Made by a program: the position numbers and the translations under genes. From DATFWC01 sp045801465 (GTDB lineage Bacteria > Pseudomonadota > Alphaproteobacteria > Rhizobiales > Xanthobacteraceae), in the NCBI GenBank assembly GCA_045801465.1, contig JBJMSU010000251.1, positions 1 through 5,700 of the forward strand: a DNA stretch of 5,700 bases. Reading direction: 5' to 3'. A model generated the notes under the pieces. That model worked only from the letters and a program-made list of their open reading frames with translations, did no database searches and was not told the origin of the DNA. Every line of letters starts with the position of its first letter. The first letter of the stretch is position 1. Shown in pieces: positions 1 to 5,318 of the stretch.

Positions 1-51
1 CGCAAGCGCCGCGACGAACGGCCCTACGATCCGCGCAAAGACATGAAATGA
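1..51 (+). CDS. C-terminal end of an unidentified protein (partial)
   Basis: The first 16 codons in frame 1 are open and end in TGA at 49-51; the visible tail is RKRRDERPYDPRKDMK. It is strongly basic and charged, with no recognisable motif, so no function is proposed. That it is real coding sequence is an inference from the reading frame being open to the window edge, the codon use, and the palindromic repeat that follows about 60 bases later in the place where a convergent pair would meet. The rest of the gene lies left of the window. Confidence 0.4.
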   Translation, partial: RKRRDERPYDPRKDMK

Positions 52-112
52 CGGCGCCGAGTGGAGGGGAATGAGTTTTTCCCGTATCGTCATCCCGCTC
101 TGGCTTATTGTT

Positions 113-188
113 GAGCCATGATCTTTTCCGAAAACCGTATCCAGCCCGGATCAAGTCCGGAGCAGGCTTTTTCGGGACAATGCTCTAG
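113..188. repeat. REP-like imperfect palindrome between convergent genes
   Basis: The left arm begins GAGCCATGATC and continues TTTTCCGAAAACC; the right arm is CTTTTTCGGGACAATGCTCTAG. Reverse-complemented, the right arm reads CTAGAGCATTGTCCCGAAAA, matching the left arm with small gaps. The centre carries a second small stem, CCGGA-TCAAG-TCCGG, near 147-161. Elements with GAGCATGATC...CCGAAAA ends recur between genes in Bradyrhizobium-like genomes; that comparison is from memory. It lies between the + strand gene ending at 51 and the minus-strand DUF3175 gene, and its right end overlaps the DUF3175 stop codon (185-187). It could act as a terminator or RNA-processing hairpin for either transcript, but there is no classical stem plus U-tract. 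Confidence 0.6.
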
Positions 189-538
189 TTGCGCCCGAAC
201 TGCCGGCGCAGTTCGTCCTTGGCCTGTTGCAGGACCTTCTTCTGTCCAGCCGGAAGCTTCTTTCCCGCGCGGTTGACGTAGAAGGTCAACATCGACATGG
301 CCGAGCGATAAGGATCGGACTTGCGCCGCTTGCTGCGTTGCGCCGAGCGCTTGAGCGAGGCGGCGACGCGCTTGGGATCTTTCTGCGAGAAGACGCCGTG
401 CTGCAGGTCGAGAGCGTCGCTCTCCTCGGTCACGCGTTGCGACCAGCGCCGGCCGGTGGTTCGCGTCGATTTTGCCCGCGTCGTTTTGGTGCGCCTTTTT
501 CTCGTTGGCCCGGCATTCGCTCGTGTTTGCTTCGCCAT
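185..538 (-). CDS. DUF3175 family protein, basic N-terminal tail
   Basis: A 117-residue protein of unknown function. Residues 1-30 are a lysine/arginine/threonine-rich, probably disordered tail (RKRRTKTTRAKSTRTTGR). Residues 31-116 hold the conserved block I recognise as DUF3175: RWSQRVTEESDALDL, GVFSQKDPKRVAASLKRSA, then RRKSDPYRSAMSMLTFYVNRAGKKLP and a basic helical end. There is no signal peptide or membrane segment, so it is probably cytosolic; the basic tail might bind nucleic acid, but that is inference. I chose the ATG at 536-538 because it gives the family's usual MAK-type start and has GGAG about 8 bases upstream; the frame is open further to 586. It lies 94 bases downstream of the Crp/Fnr gene on the same strand and could share its transcript. 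The family assignment is firm; the role is unknown. Confidence 0.85.
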   Translation of the reverse strand: MAKQTRANAGPTRKRRTKTTRAKSTRTTGRRWSQRVTEESDALDLQHGVFSQKDPKRVAASLKRSAQRSKRRKSDPYRSAMSMLTFYVNRAGKKLPAGQKKVLQQAKDELRRQFGRN

Positions 539-632
539 GCGCAACTCCGCGCAGCTCGGACCGGAGTGGACTCTCAGCCGATACAATCCGCGGATCGGCC
601 GACTCGTTCCGCTTCGCGGGCGCTCTCGGACG

Positions 633-1307
633 CTACGGCTCCGCCAGCTCTGCCAGCTCTTCGAGCGCCGTCAGGTTGGCCACCGTCACCAGACTTTCTT
701 CGATCTGGACGATGCCGCGGCGCTGCCAGCCGCGCAGGCATTTGTTGATGCTCTCGCGCGTCGCGCCGCAGATGTTTCCGAGCTCGCGTTGCGACAGCTG
801 GATTTGCAGCGAGCGCCGGTTGTTCGCTTGGCCTTCAACATTGCCGAAGCGCAGCAGCGCCTTGGCCAGGCGCGCCGGAAGCTCGAGCAGCGCCAGTTCG
901 GCAATGTGCTGGTCGGTATTGCGCAATCGGCTGCACAGCACGGCGACCAGCTTGGGCCATACGTGGGGATAGCGGTCGAGAAACGAGAGGACTTCGCGCC
1001 GATCAAGGATCGCCAGACTGCATGCCGACATGGCTCTGGCGTCGGCGGTCCGCTCCTTGCCGTCGAGCAAGGCAATCTCGCCGAAGACTTCGCGGGGCTG
1101 CAGGATCGCGAGCACGATCTCCTTGCCGTCCGGCGACGGCACGCTGATCCGCACGTTGCCGCTGAGAACCGCCATCATGCTGTCGCCGGCGGATCCCATG
1201 AGAAAGATGGTTTCGCCGGCGGCGTAGTTGCGGACGCGCACGCGCGCGAAGAGCACATTGCGCTCTTCGGCATCGAGCTCGCGAAACAGAAAACACTCGC
1301 CGAGCAT
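633..1307 (-). CDS. Crp/Fnr family transcriptional regulator
   Basis: A 224-residue DNA-binding regulator with the standard two-domain layout. Residues about 5-115 form the cyclic-nucleotide-binding-type beta barrel: GETIFLMGSAGDSMMAVLSGNVRIS, then the phosphate-binding-cassette-like FGEIALLDGKERTADARA (75-92), which keeps the Glu of FGE and the Arg of the RT pair. A long dimerisation helix follows (about 115-150). A winged helix-turn-helix spans about 168-215 (LSQRELGNICGATRESINKCLRGWQRRGIV), with a Crp-like recognition helix TRESINK. There are no FNR-type N-terminal cysteines for an iron-sulphur cluster, so cAMP or another small ligand, or none, is more likely than oxygen sensing. Start: ATG 1305-1307 has GGAAGAGG about 8 bases upstream and gives the usual length. 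The frame is open to 1436, allowing 43 more residues that resemble no known Crp N-terminus. Its targets cannot be told from here. Confidence 0.85.
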   Translation of the reverse strand: MLGECFLFRELDAEERNVLFARVRVRNYAAGETIFLMGSAGDSMMAVLSGNVRISVPSPDGKEIVLAILQPREVFGEIALLDGKERTADARAMSACSLAILDRREVLSFLDRYPHVWPKLVAVLCSRLRNTDQHIAELALLELPARLAKALLRFGNVEGQANNRRSLQIQLSQRELGNICGATRESINKCLRGWQRRGIVQIEESLVTVANLTALEELAELAEP

Positions 1308-1366
1308 CCGGCAAGCCTCTTCCGTCGCCGTCCGTGTTGTCCCGCCCACCACGATTTCCACCTCCG

Positions 1367-1393
1367 GCCGGAATTCCGGCGCTGCAATGCAGC
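1367..1393. promoter_or_regulatory. Two adjacent dyads upstream of the Crp/Fnr gene
   Basis: A perfect 14-base palindrome, GCCGGAATTCCGGC (1367-1380), is followed without a gap by the hairpin-forming GCTGC-AAT-GCAGC (1381-1393). They lie about 60-85 bases upstream of the preferred start codon (1307), where an operator or leader structure would be expected. Neither fits the TGTGA-N6-TCACA or TTGAT-N4-ATCAA boxes of Crp and Fnr. Palindromes in GC-rich DNA are common, so function is only suggested. Confidence 0.25.
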
Positions 1394-1590
1394 ATATCTC
1401 AGTAGGACCAAACTGGCCAGACTGGCGCCTGGGCAACGCAGAGGAGATCCGCCGTTATTGGTGCGCGTGGGGCGCAGCAATGCCAGGATTTGCTGGCGCG
1501 TCGACCACTCCGGCTTGGCCGGCGCCGCTGGCAAAGCGCGACAATGCGTAGCGCCGTCCGAATATCCCTAAGGCGGATATTGCCGATCAT

Positions 1591-1815
1591 CTACCTTTGA
1601 TTGCGGTTTCCATCGGCGTGAGCCACCTGGCACGAAAGCCAGGCGCTGGAGACTTCGTCGCTCGGGCATTCGGGCCGATAGACGGTTTCCTCCGGCGCCG
1701 TGGGCATCGCGAGCTTCAAGCGTGTCTCGGATGCGGCCCACGCCGAATCGACGGGACTCAAGGCCGCCGCTATGCCGACGGCCATCGCCATACCAAACGC
1801 TGTGCAGCTTTGCAT
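1591..1815 (-). CDS. Small exported protein of unknown function (74 aa)
   Basis: ATG at 1813-1815 is preceded by GAGGAG (1822-1827) with a 6-base gap, an excellent ribosome binding site that decides the start over upstream in-frame codons (open to 1902). Residues 1-27 look like a Sec signal peptide: MQSCTAF, a hydrophobic core GMAMAVGIAAAL, then SPVDSAWA with an A-x-A cleavage point near 27. The mature part is about 47 residues (ASETRLKLAMPTAPEETVYRP... ending ADGNRNQR) with two cysteines (PEC and LSC) about 14 apart that could form one disulphide in the periplasm. I recognise no family. It is the gene upstream of the Crp/Fnr regulator on the same strand, about 280 bases from that regulator's start, so cotranscription is possible but not shown. 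It could equally be periplasmic or released. Confidence 0.7.
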   Translation of the reverse strand: MQSCTAFGMAMAVGIAAALSPVDSAWAASETRLKLAMPTAPEETVYRPECPSDEVSSAWLSCQVAHADGNRNQR

Positions 1816-2218
1816 GTCGCTCTCCTCTGTTGTCCGCAAGCGCTGAAACGCCGCGGCCATTCGCTCCTGACGCGCATGGCTGGTCGCGATGGCTGTTTTC
1901 ACGCGTCAAGAGCGGTTGGGGCTTAGAGCGGCGCGATCGCGTTGCGCTGCCGGCACCCTTCATCTTTGTATCCGCCTGTTCTGATCCGAACGCGCAAGCG
2001 CATCGTCACCCGAACGGATGACCCCTTCGCTTGTTTTGCGCTTCTATGGCATGCCGAGGTCAAATCGCCCGACCGGTGTGACGCATTTCATGACCCGCGT
2101 GAAGGAGCGGCCGCCGGTGACAGTGACTAGGCATGCCGGGACAACTTCACCGCTTGTGGCGGCTCGCCGGCCGTGACGAAGAGGATAGGTCAAATGCCGA
2201 GACGACCCGTGGGACGGC
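1816..2218. other. 403-base intergenic stretch, no convincing gene
   Basis: This lies between the anti-sigma stop (2219) and the small exported protein start (1815), both on the minus strand. The short open frames here (for example 1942-2130 on +) lack a ribosome binding site and recognisable composition. It should contain the promoter of the small exported gene, but I cannot place a -35/-10 pair with confidence. Visible small structure: the palindrome CGCGATCGCG at 1932-1941 inside TTAGAGCGGCGCGATC, which resembles the end of an intergenic repeat; the dyad GTTC-TGATCC-GAAC at 1978-1991; GGCATGCC twice (2048-2055, 2130-2137); and AGGTCAAAT twice (2057-2065, 2187-2195). None has an assigned function. 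No rho-independent terminator is evident after the anti-sigma gene. Confidence 0.5.
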
Positions 2219-3004
2219 TCACGAGCTGCCGCGCGTGCGCCGATCGAGCTGCTCGTAGGCGGCCTGCGCGATCTTGAGGAGCCGCTCGCGGTCGGCCGGT
2301 CCGCTCACCACGAAGCCGACGTCGCCATCGACCCAGTACACCGCTGCGACCTGCCCGGCGACGTTGTAATGCAGCGCCGTCTCCGGCGCGGATGAACGCG
2401 CGCAGTAGAGCGTATAGCGTTCGCCCGACGCATTCTCGTACATGAGCATCGCGGCCGGCTTGCCGGATTGGGTCGGCAACAGCCGACCGCCCATGAGCTT
2501 CAGTCCGAACGGACCGAGATCGGGGGCCCGCAACGTGGAGCCCACGCGCCGCGACAGCCAGGGGATGAGATGGCTCGCCTCCGCCGGGACCTCGATCGGG
2601 TGACGAACCTCGGCCACATAGAGCTTGTGCGCGTCGAGCGCCTCCGCGCTGACGGTCGGCGCGGTCGACGCCGGGGCGACCATGAGCGCGCCGCGGCCGA
2701 ACCAGCCGGTGGCATTGCCGATCATGAAGGCGGACACCACGGCGGCGGCGGCAAGCCATGTCCATTTGCGCTCGGCGCGCGCCAAGCGGTCGAGATCGAG
2801 ATGGCCAGGAACCGCATTGCGAGCAATCCCGCCATAGCGCACGCGGATGAGCTCGGCCTGCGCACGCCAAGCGGCGACCCGCGCCGCATCGGCAGGATGC
2901 GCCGCCAGCCAGGCCTCGACCGTCTTGCGACGATCGGCCTTCAGCTCGCCGTCCACATAGGCGTGGAGCTCGTCGTCGGAGACAGGCGTATCGCGATCGA
3001 CCAT
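2219..3004 (-). CDS. Membrane anti-sigma factor partnered with the ECF sigma factor
   Basis: A 261-residue single-pass membrane protein of the RsiW-like anti-sigma type. The cytoplasmic N-terminus (1-75) has the typical start SDDELHAYVDGEL followed by helical KTVEAWLAAHPADAARVAAWRAQAELIR, the part expected to clamp the sigma factor. A transmembrane segment lies at about 81-103 (WTWLAAAAVVSAFMIG...), preceded by basic residues that favour an N-in topology. The periplasmic domain (about 104-261) holds LIPWLSRRVG, LKLMGGRLLP, MLMYENASGERYTLYC and YWVDGDVGFVVSGP. The HxxxCxxC motif of zinc-binding anti-sigma factors is absent: the only cysteine is Cys201, outside the N-terminal domain. ATG 3002-3004 has GAGG 7 bases upstream and lies 14 bases after the sigma stop, so the two are translated from one mRNA. 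Its role is to hold the sigma factor inactive until an envelope signal, unknown here, is sensed. Confidence 0.85.
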   Translation of the reverse strand: MVDRDTPVSDDELHAYVDGELKADRRKTVEAWLAAHPADAARVAAWRAQAELIRVRYGGIARNAVPGHLDLDRLARAERKWTWLAAAAVVSAFMIGNATGWFGRGALMVAPASTAPTVSAEALDAHKLYVAEVRHPIEVPAEASHLIPWLSRRVGSTLRAPDLGPFGLKLMGGRLLPTQSGKPAAMLMYENASGERYTLYCARSSAPETALHYNVAGQVAAVYWVDGDVGFVVSGPADRERLLKIAQAAYEQLDRRTRGSS

Positions 3005-3018
3005 TTATCGACCTCGGA

Positions 3019-3510
3019 TCATTTGACGCGGCGGAGCATCGGGCGCTCCCCGTCGAGAAACGCTTTGACCTGAGCACGCGCACGCGCGAGACGCGACATC
3101 ACGGTGCCGATCGGAACAGCCTGGATCTCCGCCACCTCGCGATAGCTGAGGCCCTCCAGCACCACGAGAAGAAGCGCGGATCGCTGCTCTTCGACCAATG
3201 TCGCCAGCGCGCGCTCGATATCGCGGCCGCCCGCCTCCGGCCCCGCCATGTCGGCGGCATCGTTGTCGTCCATCGGCATCAAGGCCGGCCGGCGCGACAG
3301 CGAACGCAGCCGGTTGCGGTTGAGATTGGTCAGGATGGTATAGAGCCAACTGCGTATGTCGCCCCCGTGAAACAGATGCTCCGCACGCAGCGCTCGCACC
3401 AGCGTGTCCTGCACCAGGTCGTCGGCCACGTCGCCATCGCGCGTGAGCGCACGAGCATATCGGCGCAGCGCAGGAATGGTCGCCTCGACATCCTGCCGAA
3501 ACCCGCTCAC
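3019..3510 (-). CDS. ECF (extracytoplasmic function) RNA polymerase sigma factor
   Basis: A 163-residue sigma-70-family factor with only regions 2 and 4. Region 2 spans about 8-75: LRRYARALTRDGDVADDLVQDTLVRAL (core-binding region 2.2) and DIRSWLYTILTNLNRNRLR (-10 recognition, 2.3-2.4). A short acidic linker follows (PMDDNDAADMAGPEAGG, about 79-95). Region 4 spans about 98-152, with the helix-turn-helix LSYREVAEIQAVPIGTVMSRLARARAQVKAFL that contacts the -35 element. The start is GTG at 3508-3510, with GGGAG (3517-3521) 6 bases upstream; the nearby ATG at 3522-3524 is in another frame. It is the first gene of a two-gene operon with its anti-sigma factor. There is no C-terminal SnoaL-like extension, so it is not of the ECF41 type. 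Promoter specificity and target genes are unknown; autoregulation is likely from the upstream element. Confidence 0.92.
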   Translation of the reverse strand: MSGFRQDVEATIPALRRYARALTRDGDVADDLVQDTLVRALRAEHLFHGGDIRSWLYTILTNLNRNRLRSLSRRPALMPMDDNDAADMAGPEAGGRDIERALATLVEEQRSALLLVVLEGLSYREVAEIQAVPIGTVMSRLARARAQVKAFLDGERPMLRRVK

Positions 3511-3555
3511 GCCCCGCTCCCTGCATCGCCCGGCACGATGCTCTCGCTTTCCGAA

Positions 3556-3580
3556 AACACCAGCCTTCGGCCGGTATTCC
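3556..3580 (-). promoter_or_regulatory. Candidate ECF-type promoter of the sigma/anti-sigma operon
   Basis: Read on the minus strand this is GGAAT (3580-3576), 16 bases, then TGTT (3559-3556). It resembles the GGAAC-N16/17-CGTT pattern of many ECF promoters, including alphaproteobacterial EcfG. The -10 end lies about 45 bases upstream of the GTG start, a sensible leader length. Autoregulation is the rule for such pairs, so the location fits, but the match is partial (one change in each box) and the motif is short. Confidence 0.4.
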
Positions 3581-3687
3581 GTTTTGCGTCACCTTATCGC
3601 CACCCGTTCTGTCCGAACAGGCGTCGTGCTTGAAGGTCCCAGCGACCGTATGCCATAGGAACCGCCGGTTGGAAAACCAGGCTGGGA

Positions 3688-3765
3688 CTAGTGCCGCCGA
3701 TTTGAAGTCCCTACAGTGGTTGCCGCAAGCTCGTTGACGAACTTCAAATCGAAAAGCAGCACTAG
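3688..3765. repeat. Palindromic intergenic element 1 upstream of fabI
   Basis: The left arm is CTAGTGCCGC followed by CGATTTGAAGT (3688-3708). The right arm (3739-3765), reverse-complemented, reads CTAGTGCTGC, TTTT, then CGATTTGAAGTTC. The pair therefore matches over a 10-base end with one mismatch and an 11-base inner block, with a 4-base bulge on one side. The roughly 30 bases between the arms contain no gene. It has the form of a small mobile palindromic repeat (MITE- or RPE-like) without coding capacity. Its arms resemble those of the neighbouring element at 3780-3854. Confidence 0.65.
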
Positions 3766-3779
3766 AATCATAACTCGGG

Positions 3780-3854
3780 TAGTGCCCCTTTGCTTTCTGA
3801 AGTTCGCGTCGGAGGGTGCTGCCACGTATCACGAACTCGTAAGCGGGGCACTAG
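3780..3854. repeat. Palindromic intergenic element 2 abutting the fabI start
   Basis: The left arm starts TAGTGCCCC, then TTTGCTTTCTGAAGTTCG (3780-3806). The right arm (3832-3853), reverse-complemented, is TAGTGCCCC, GCTTAC, GAGTTCG. There is a perfect 9-base outer stem, a 3-base bulge, then GCTT and GTTCG pairing. It shares the TAGTGC end, the T-rich bulge and the GAAGTTCG block with element 1. The right arm contains AAGCGGGG (3841-3848), the only purine-rich stretch that could serve as fabI ribosome binding site, and ends 4 bases before the ATG, so a folded mRNA could hide it. Confidence 0.6.
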
Positions 3855-3858
3855 CGTG

Positions 3859-4677
3859 ATGGCGGAAGCCTCAGGCCTGATGCGCGGCAAGCGCGGCCTC
3901 GTGATGGGGGTTGCGAACAACCGCTCGATCGCGTGGGGGATCGCCAGGGCCTGCCACGGCGCCGGCGCCGAGCTCGCATTCACCTACCAGGGCGACGCCC
4001 TCAAGAAACGCGTGGAGCCGCTCGCCGAGGAGGTGGGCGGGCTGGTGATAGGTCATTGCGACGTGACGCAGGATGCAACCATCGATGCCGCGTTTGCGGC
4101 CATCGGCAAGGCGTGGGGCCGACTCGATTTCCTCGTCCACGCCATCGCGTTTTCCGACAAGGACCAGCTCGACGGACGCTACGTCGATACGACGGCCGAC
4201 AATTTCGCCAAGACCCTGCAGATCAGCTGCTACTCCTTCACGGCAGTCGCCCAGCGGGCCGAGAAGCTGATGCCTGGCGGCGGCGCGCTGCTGACCTTGA
4301 CCTACTACGGCGCCGAGAAGTGGATGCCGCACTACAACGTGATGGGTGTCGCCAAGGCGGCGCTCGAAGCGTCCGTGCGTTATCTCGCCGCCGATCTCGG
4401 GACGCAGAACATCCGCGTCAATGCCATCTCGGCGGGACCGATCAAGACGCTCGCCGCCGCGGGGATCGGCGATTTCCGCTATATCCTGAAATGGAACGAA
4501 TACAACTCGCCGATGCGCCGCACGGTGTCGATCGAGGAGGTCGGCGACACCGCCGTCTACCTCCTGTCCGACTACGCGCGCGGGGTGACCGGCGAGATCC
4601 TTCACGTCGATGCCGGCTATCACATCGTCGGCATGAAAAATCCCGAGGCACCGGACATCTCGGTGGTGAAGGATTAG
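3859..4677 (+). CDS. fabI: Enoyl-[acyl-carrier-protein] reductase (NADH), FabI
   Basis: It reduces trans-2-enoyl-ACP to acyl-ACP, the last step of each fatty-acid elongation cycle, in the cytoplasm. The 272 residues match the usual length. The Rossmann fold shows GVANNRSIAWGIA (17-29, dinucleotide loop), CDVTQDATID (67-76) and HAIAFSDKDQL (94-104). The FabI-type catalytic set is Tyr149, Tyr159 and Lys166 (LTYYGAEKWMPHYNVMGVAK), corresponding to Tyr146/Tyr156/Lys163 of the E. coli enzyme. SAGPIKTLAAAGI (191-203) is the substrate-binding loop. Start: ATG 3859-3861 gives MAEASGLMRGKRGLV; a GTG directly before it (3856) is in frame and cannot be excluded. Ribosome binding is weak and lies inside a palindrome. 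Ala97 replaces the Gly93 of E. coli FabI, a known triclosan-resistance position. The phosphatase gene follows 17 bases later. It could be one of several FabI paralogues, which are common in this group. Confidence 0.93.
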   Translation: MAEASGLMRGKRGLVMGVANNRSIAWGIARACHGAGAELAFTYQGDALKKRVEPLAEEVGGLVIGHCDVTQDATIDAAFAAIGKAWGRLDFLVHAIAFSDKDQLDGRYVDTTADNFAKTLQISCYSFTAVAQRAEKLMPGGGALLTLTYYGAEKWMPHYNVMGVAKAALEASVRYLAADLGTQNIRVNAISAGPIKTLAAAGIGDFRYILKWNEYNSPMRRTVSIEEVGDTAVYLLSDYARGVTGEILHVDAGYHIVGMKNPEAPDISVVKD

Positions 4678-4694
4678 TGCCGCAAACCGTCGGG

Positions 4695-5294
4695 ATGACA
4701 CATCCGGTTCTCTTCTATGTCCGACACGGCGAGACCGAGTGGAACCAGCAAGGCCGGCTGCAGGGACAACACGATTCGGACCTGACCGCGCTGGGCTTGG
4801 CGCAGGCGGTTCACTGCGCCGACATACTGCGCGAGCTGCTGAAGCGGGACGGGCGCGACGTTACCGCGCTCGATTTCGTGGCGAGCCCGCTCAAGCGGGC
4901 ACGCACCACCATGGAGCGGCTGCGCGCAACGCTCGGCCTCGACCCGAACGCCTATCAGCTCGACGCGCGGCTCGCGGAGCTGTCATTCGGGCATTGGGAA
5001 GGCCTCGCCTACCCGGAACTGCTGAAGCATGAGAAGGACGTGCTGGCAGCGCGCGAGCGCGACAAGTGGAACTTCATCCCGCCGGGGGGTGAAAGCTACG
5101 CCGATCTGCTGGTGCGCTTGTCCGCGTGGCACGCCACCATCGTGCGCGACAGCGTCGTCGTCGCCCACGGCGGCACGGCGCGCGCGCTCGTGGCCTTGCG
5201 GGGATTTGCCGAGCCGGAAAAGGCCGCGACCTTCAGCATCGATCACGGCGTCGTCTACGTGTTCGCCGCGCACGGCCTGACCCGTTCCGCCTGA
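4695..5294 (+). CDS. Histidine phosphatase superfamily (phosphoglycerate-mutase-like) protein
   Basis: A 199-residue cytosolic phosphatase or mutase of the branch using a phosphohistidine intermediate. It shows the RHG signature YVRHGETEWN (8-17) with nucleophile His11 and Arg10, SPLKRARTTMERL (64-76) with the second phosphate-binding Arg, LAELSFGHWEG (93-103) with the acid Glu95, and VVVAHGGTARAL (154-165) with the second His, His158. All catalytic residues are present. At about 200 residues without the insertions of dPGM-type mutases, it fits the broad-specificity GpmB/CobC-like branch, so glycolytic activity should not be assumed. Start: ATG 4695 lacks a good ribosome binding site. The in-frame GTG at 4677, overlapping the fabI stop and preceded by AAGGA only 3 bases away, is an alternative that would add six residues. 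It is probably cotranscribed with fabI. The substrate is unknown. Confidence 0.88.
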   Translation: MTHPVLFYVRHGETEWNQQGRLQGQHDSDLTALGLAQAVHCADILRELLKRDGRDVTALDFVASPLKRARTTMERLRATLGLDPNAYQLDARLAELSFGHWEGLAYPELLKHEKDVLAARERDKWNFIPPGGESYADLLVRLSAWHATIVRDSVVVAHGGTARALVALRGFAEPEKAATFSIDHGVVYVFAAHGLTRSA

Positions 5295-5318
5295 GCTATC
5301 GCGAACTCCCAAATGGAA

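Larger units (their letters stand above)
3511..3858. other. Divergent intergenic region between sigma operon and fabI
   Basis: This 348-base gap separates the minus-strand sigma operon from + strand fabI. It holds, from left to right: the sigma ribosome binding site (3517-3521), the candidate ECF promoter (3556-3580), a GTTC-TGTCC-GAAC dyad (3606-3618), a short GGTT-GGAA-AACC hairpin near 3668-3679, and the two palindromic elements at 3688-3765 and 3780-3854. A fabI promoter must lie here. TTGACG at 3734-3739 resembles a -35 box, but no -10 box sits at the right distance, so I do not mark one. I see no gene. Confidence 0.6.

Noticed and set aside
581..610. GGAAC on the minus strand upstream of the DUF3175 gene as an EcfG-type general-stress promoter
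   Set aside because: At spacings of 16 or 17 the -10 position reads GGAT or GATT instead of CGTT, so only half of the motif is present.
321..1571. Long + strand open frame (416 codons) opposite the Crp/Fnr and DUF3175 genes
   Set aside because: It is antisense to two well-supported genes, has no domain signal or ribosome binding site, and is explained by GC-rich codon structure.
1597..1926. + strand frame opposite the small exported gene
   Set aside because: The minus-strand frame has a strong ribosome binding site and a signal peptide; this one has neither.
1942..2130. Short + strand open frame of 62 codons in the intergenic gap
   Set aside because: No ribosome binding site, no recognisable protein features, and an amino-acid mix expected of noncoding GC-rich DNA.
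2190..3083. Second minus-strand open frame (297 codons) overlapping the anti-sigma gene, and its + strand counterpart 2468-3073
   Set aside because: Arginine/alanine-rich shadow translations without motifs; the anti-sigma frame has recognisable domain structure and a ribosome binding site.
3734..3768. TTGACG with TAGAAT as a sigma-70 promoter for fabI
   Set aside because: The spacing is 23 bases, too long for a normal promoter, and the boxes lie within or beside the palindrome arm.
3005..3832. Minus-strand open frame of 275 codons across the sigma gene and the intergenic region
   Set aside because: It overlaps the ECF sigma gene in another frame and crosses both palindromic elements; no protein features.
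3933..4694. Apparent N-terminal extension of the histidine phosphatase overlapping fabI in another frame
   Set aside because: The overlapped frame is clearly FabI. The extension is arginine-rich nonsense typical of a shadow frame, and the phosphatase domain starts at 4695.
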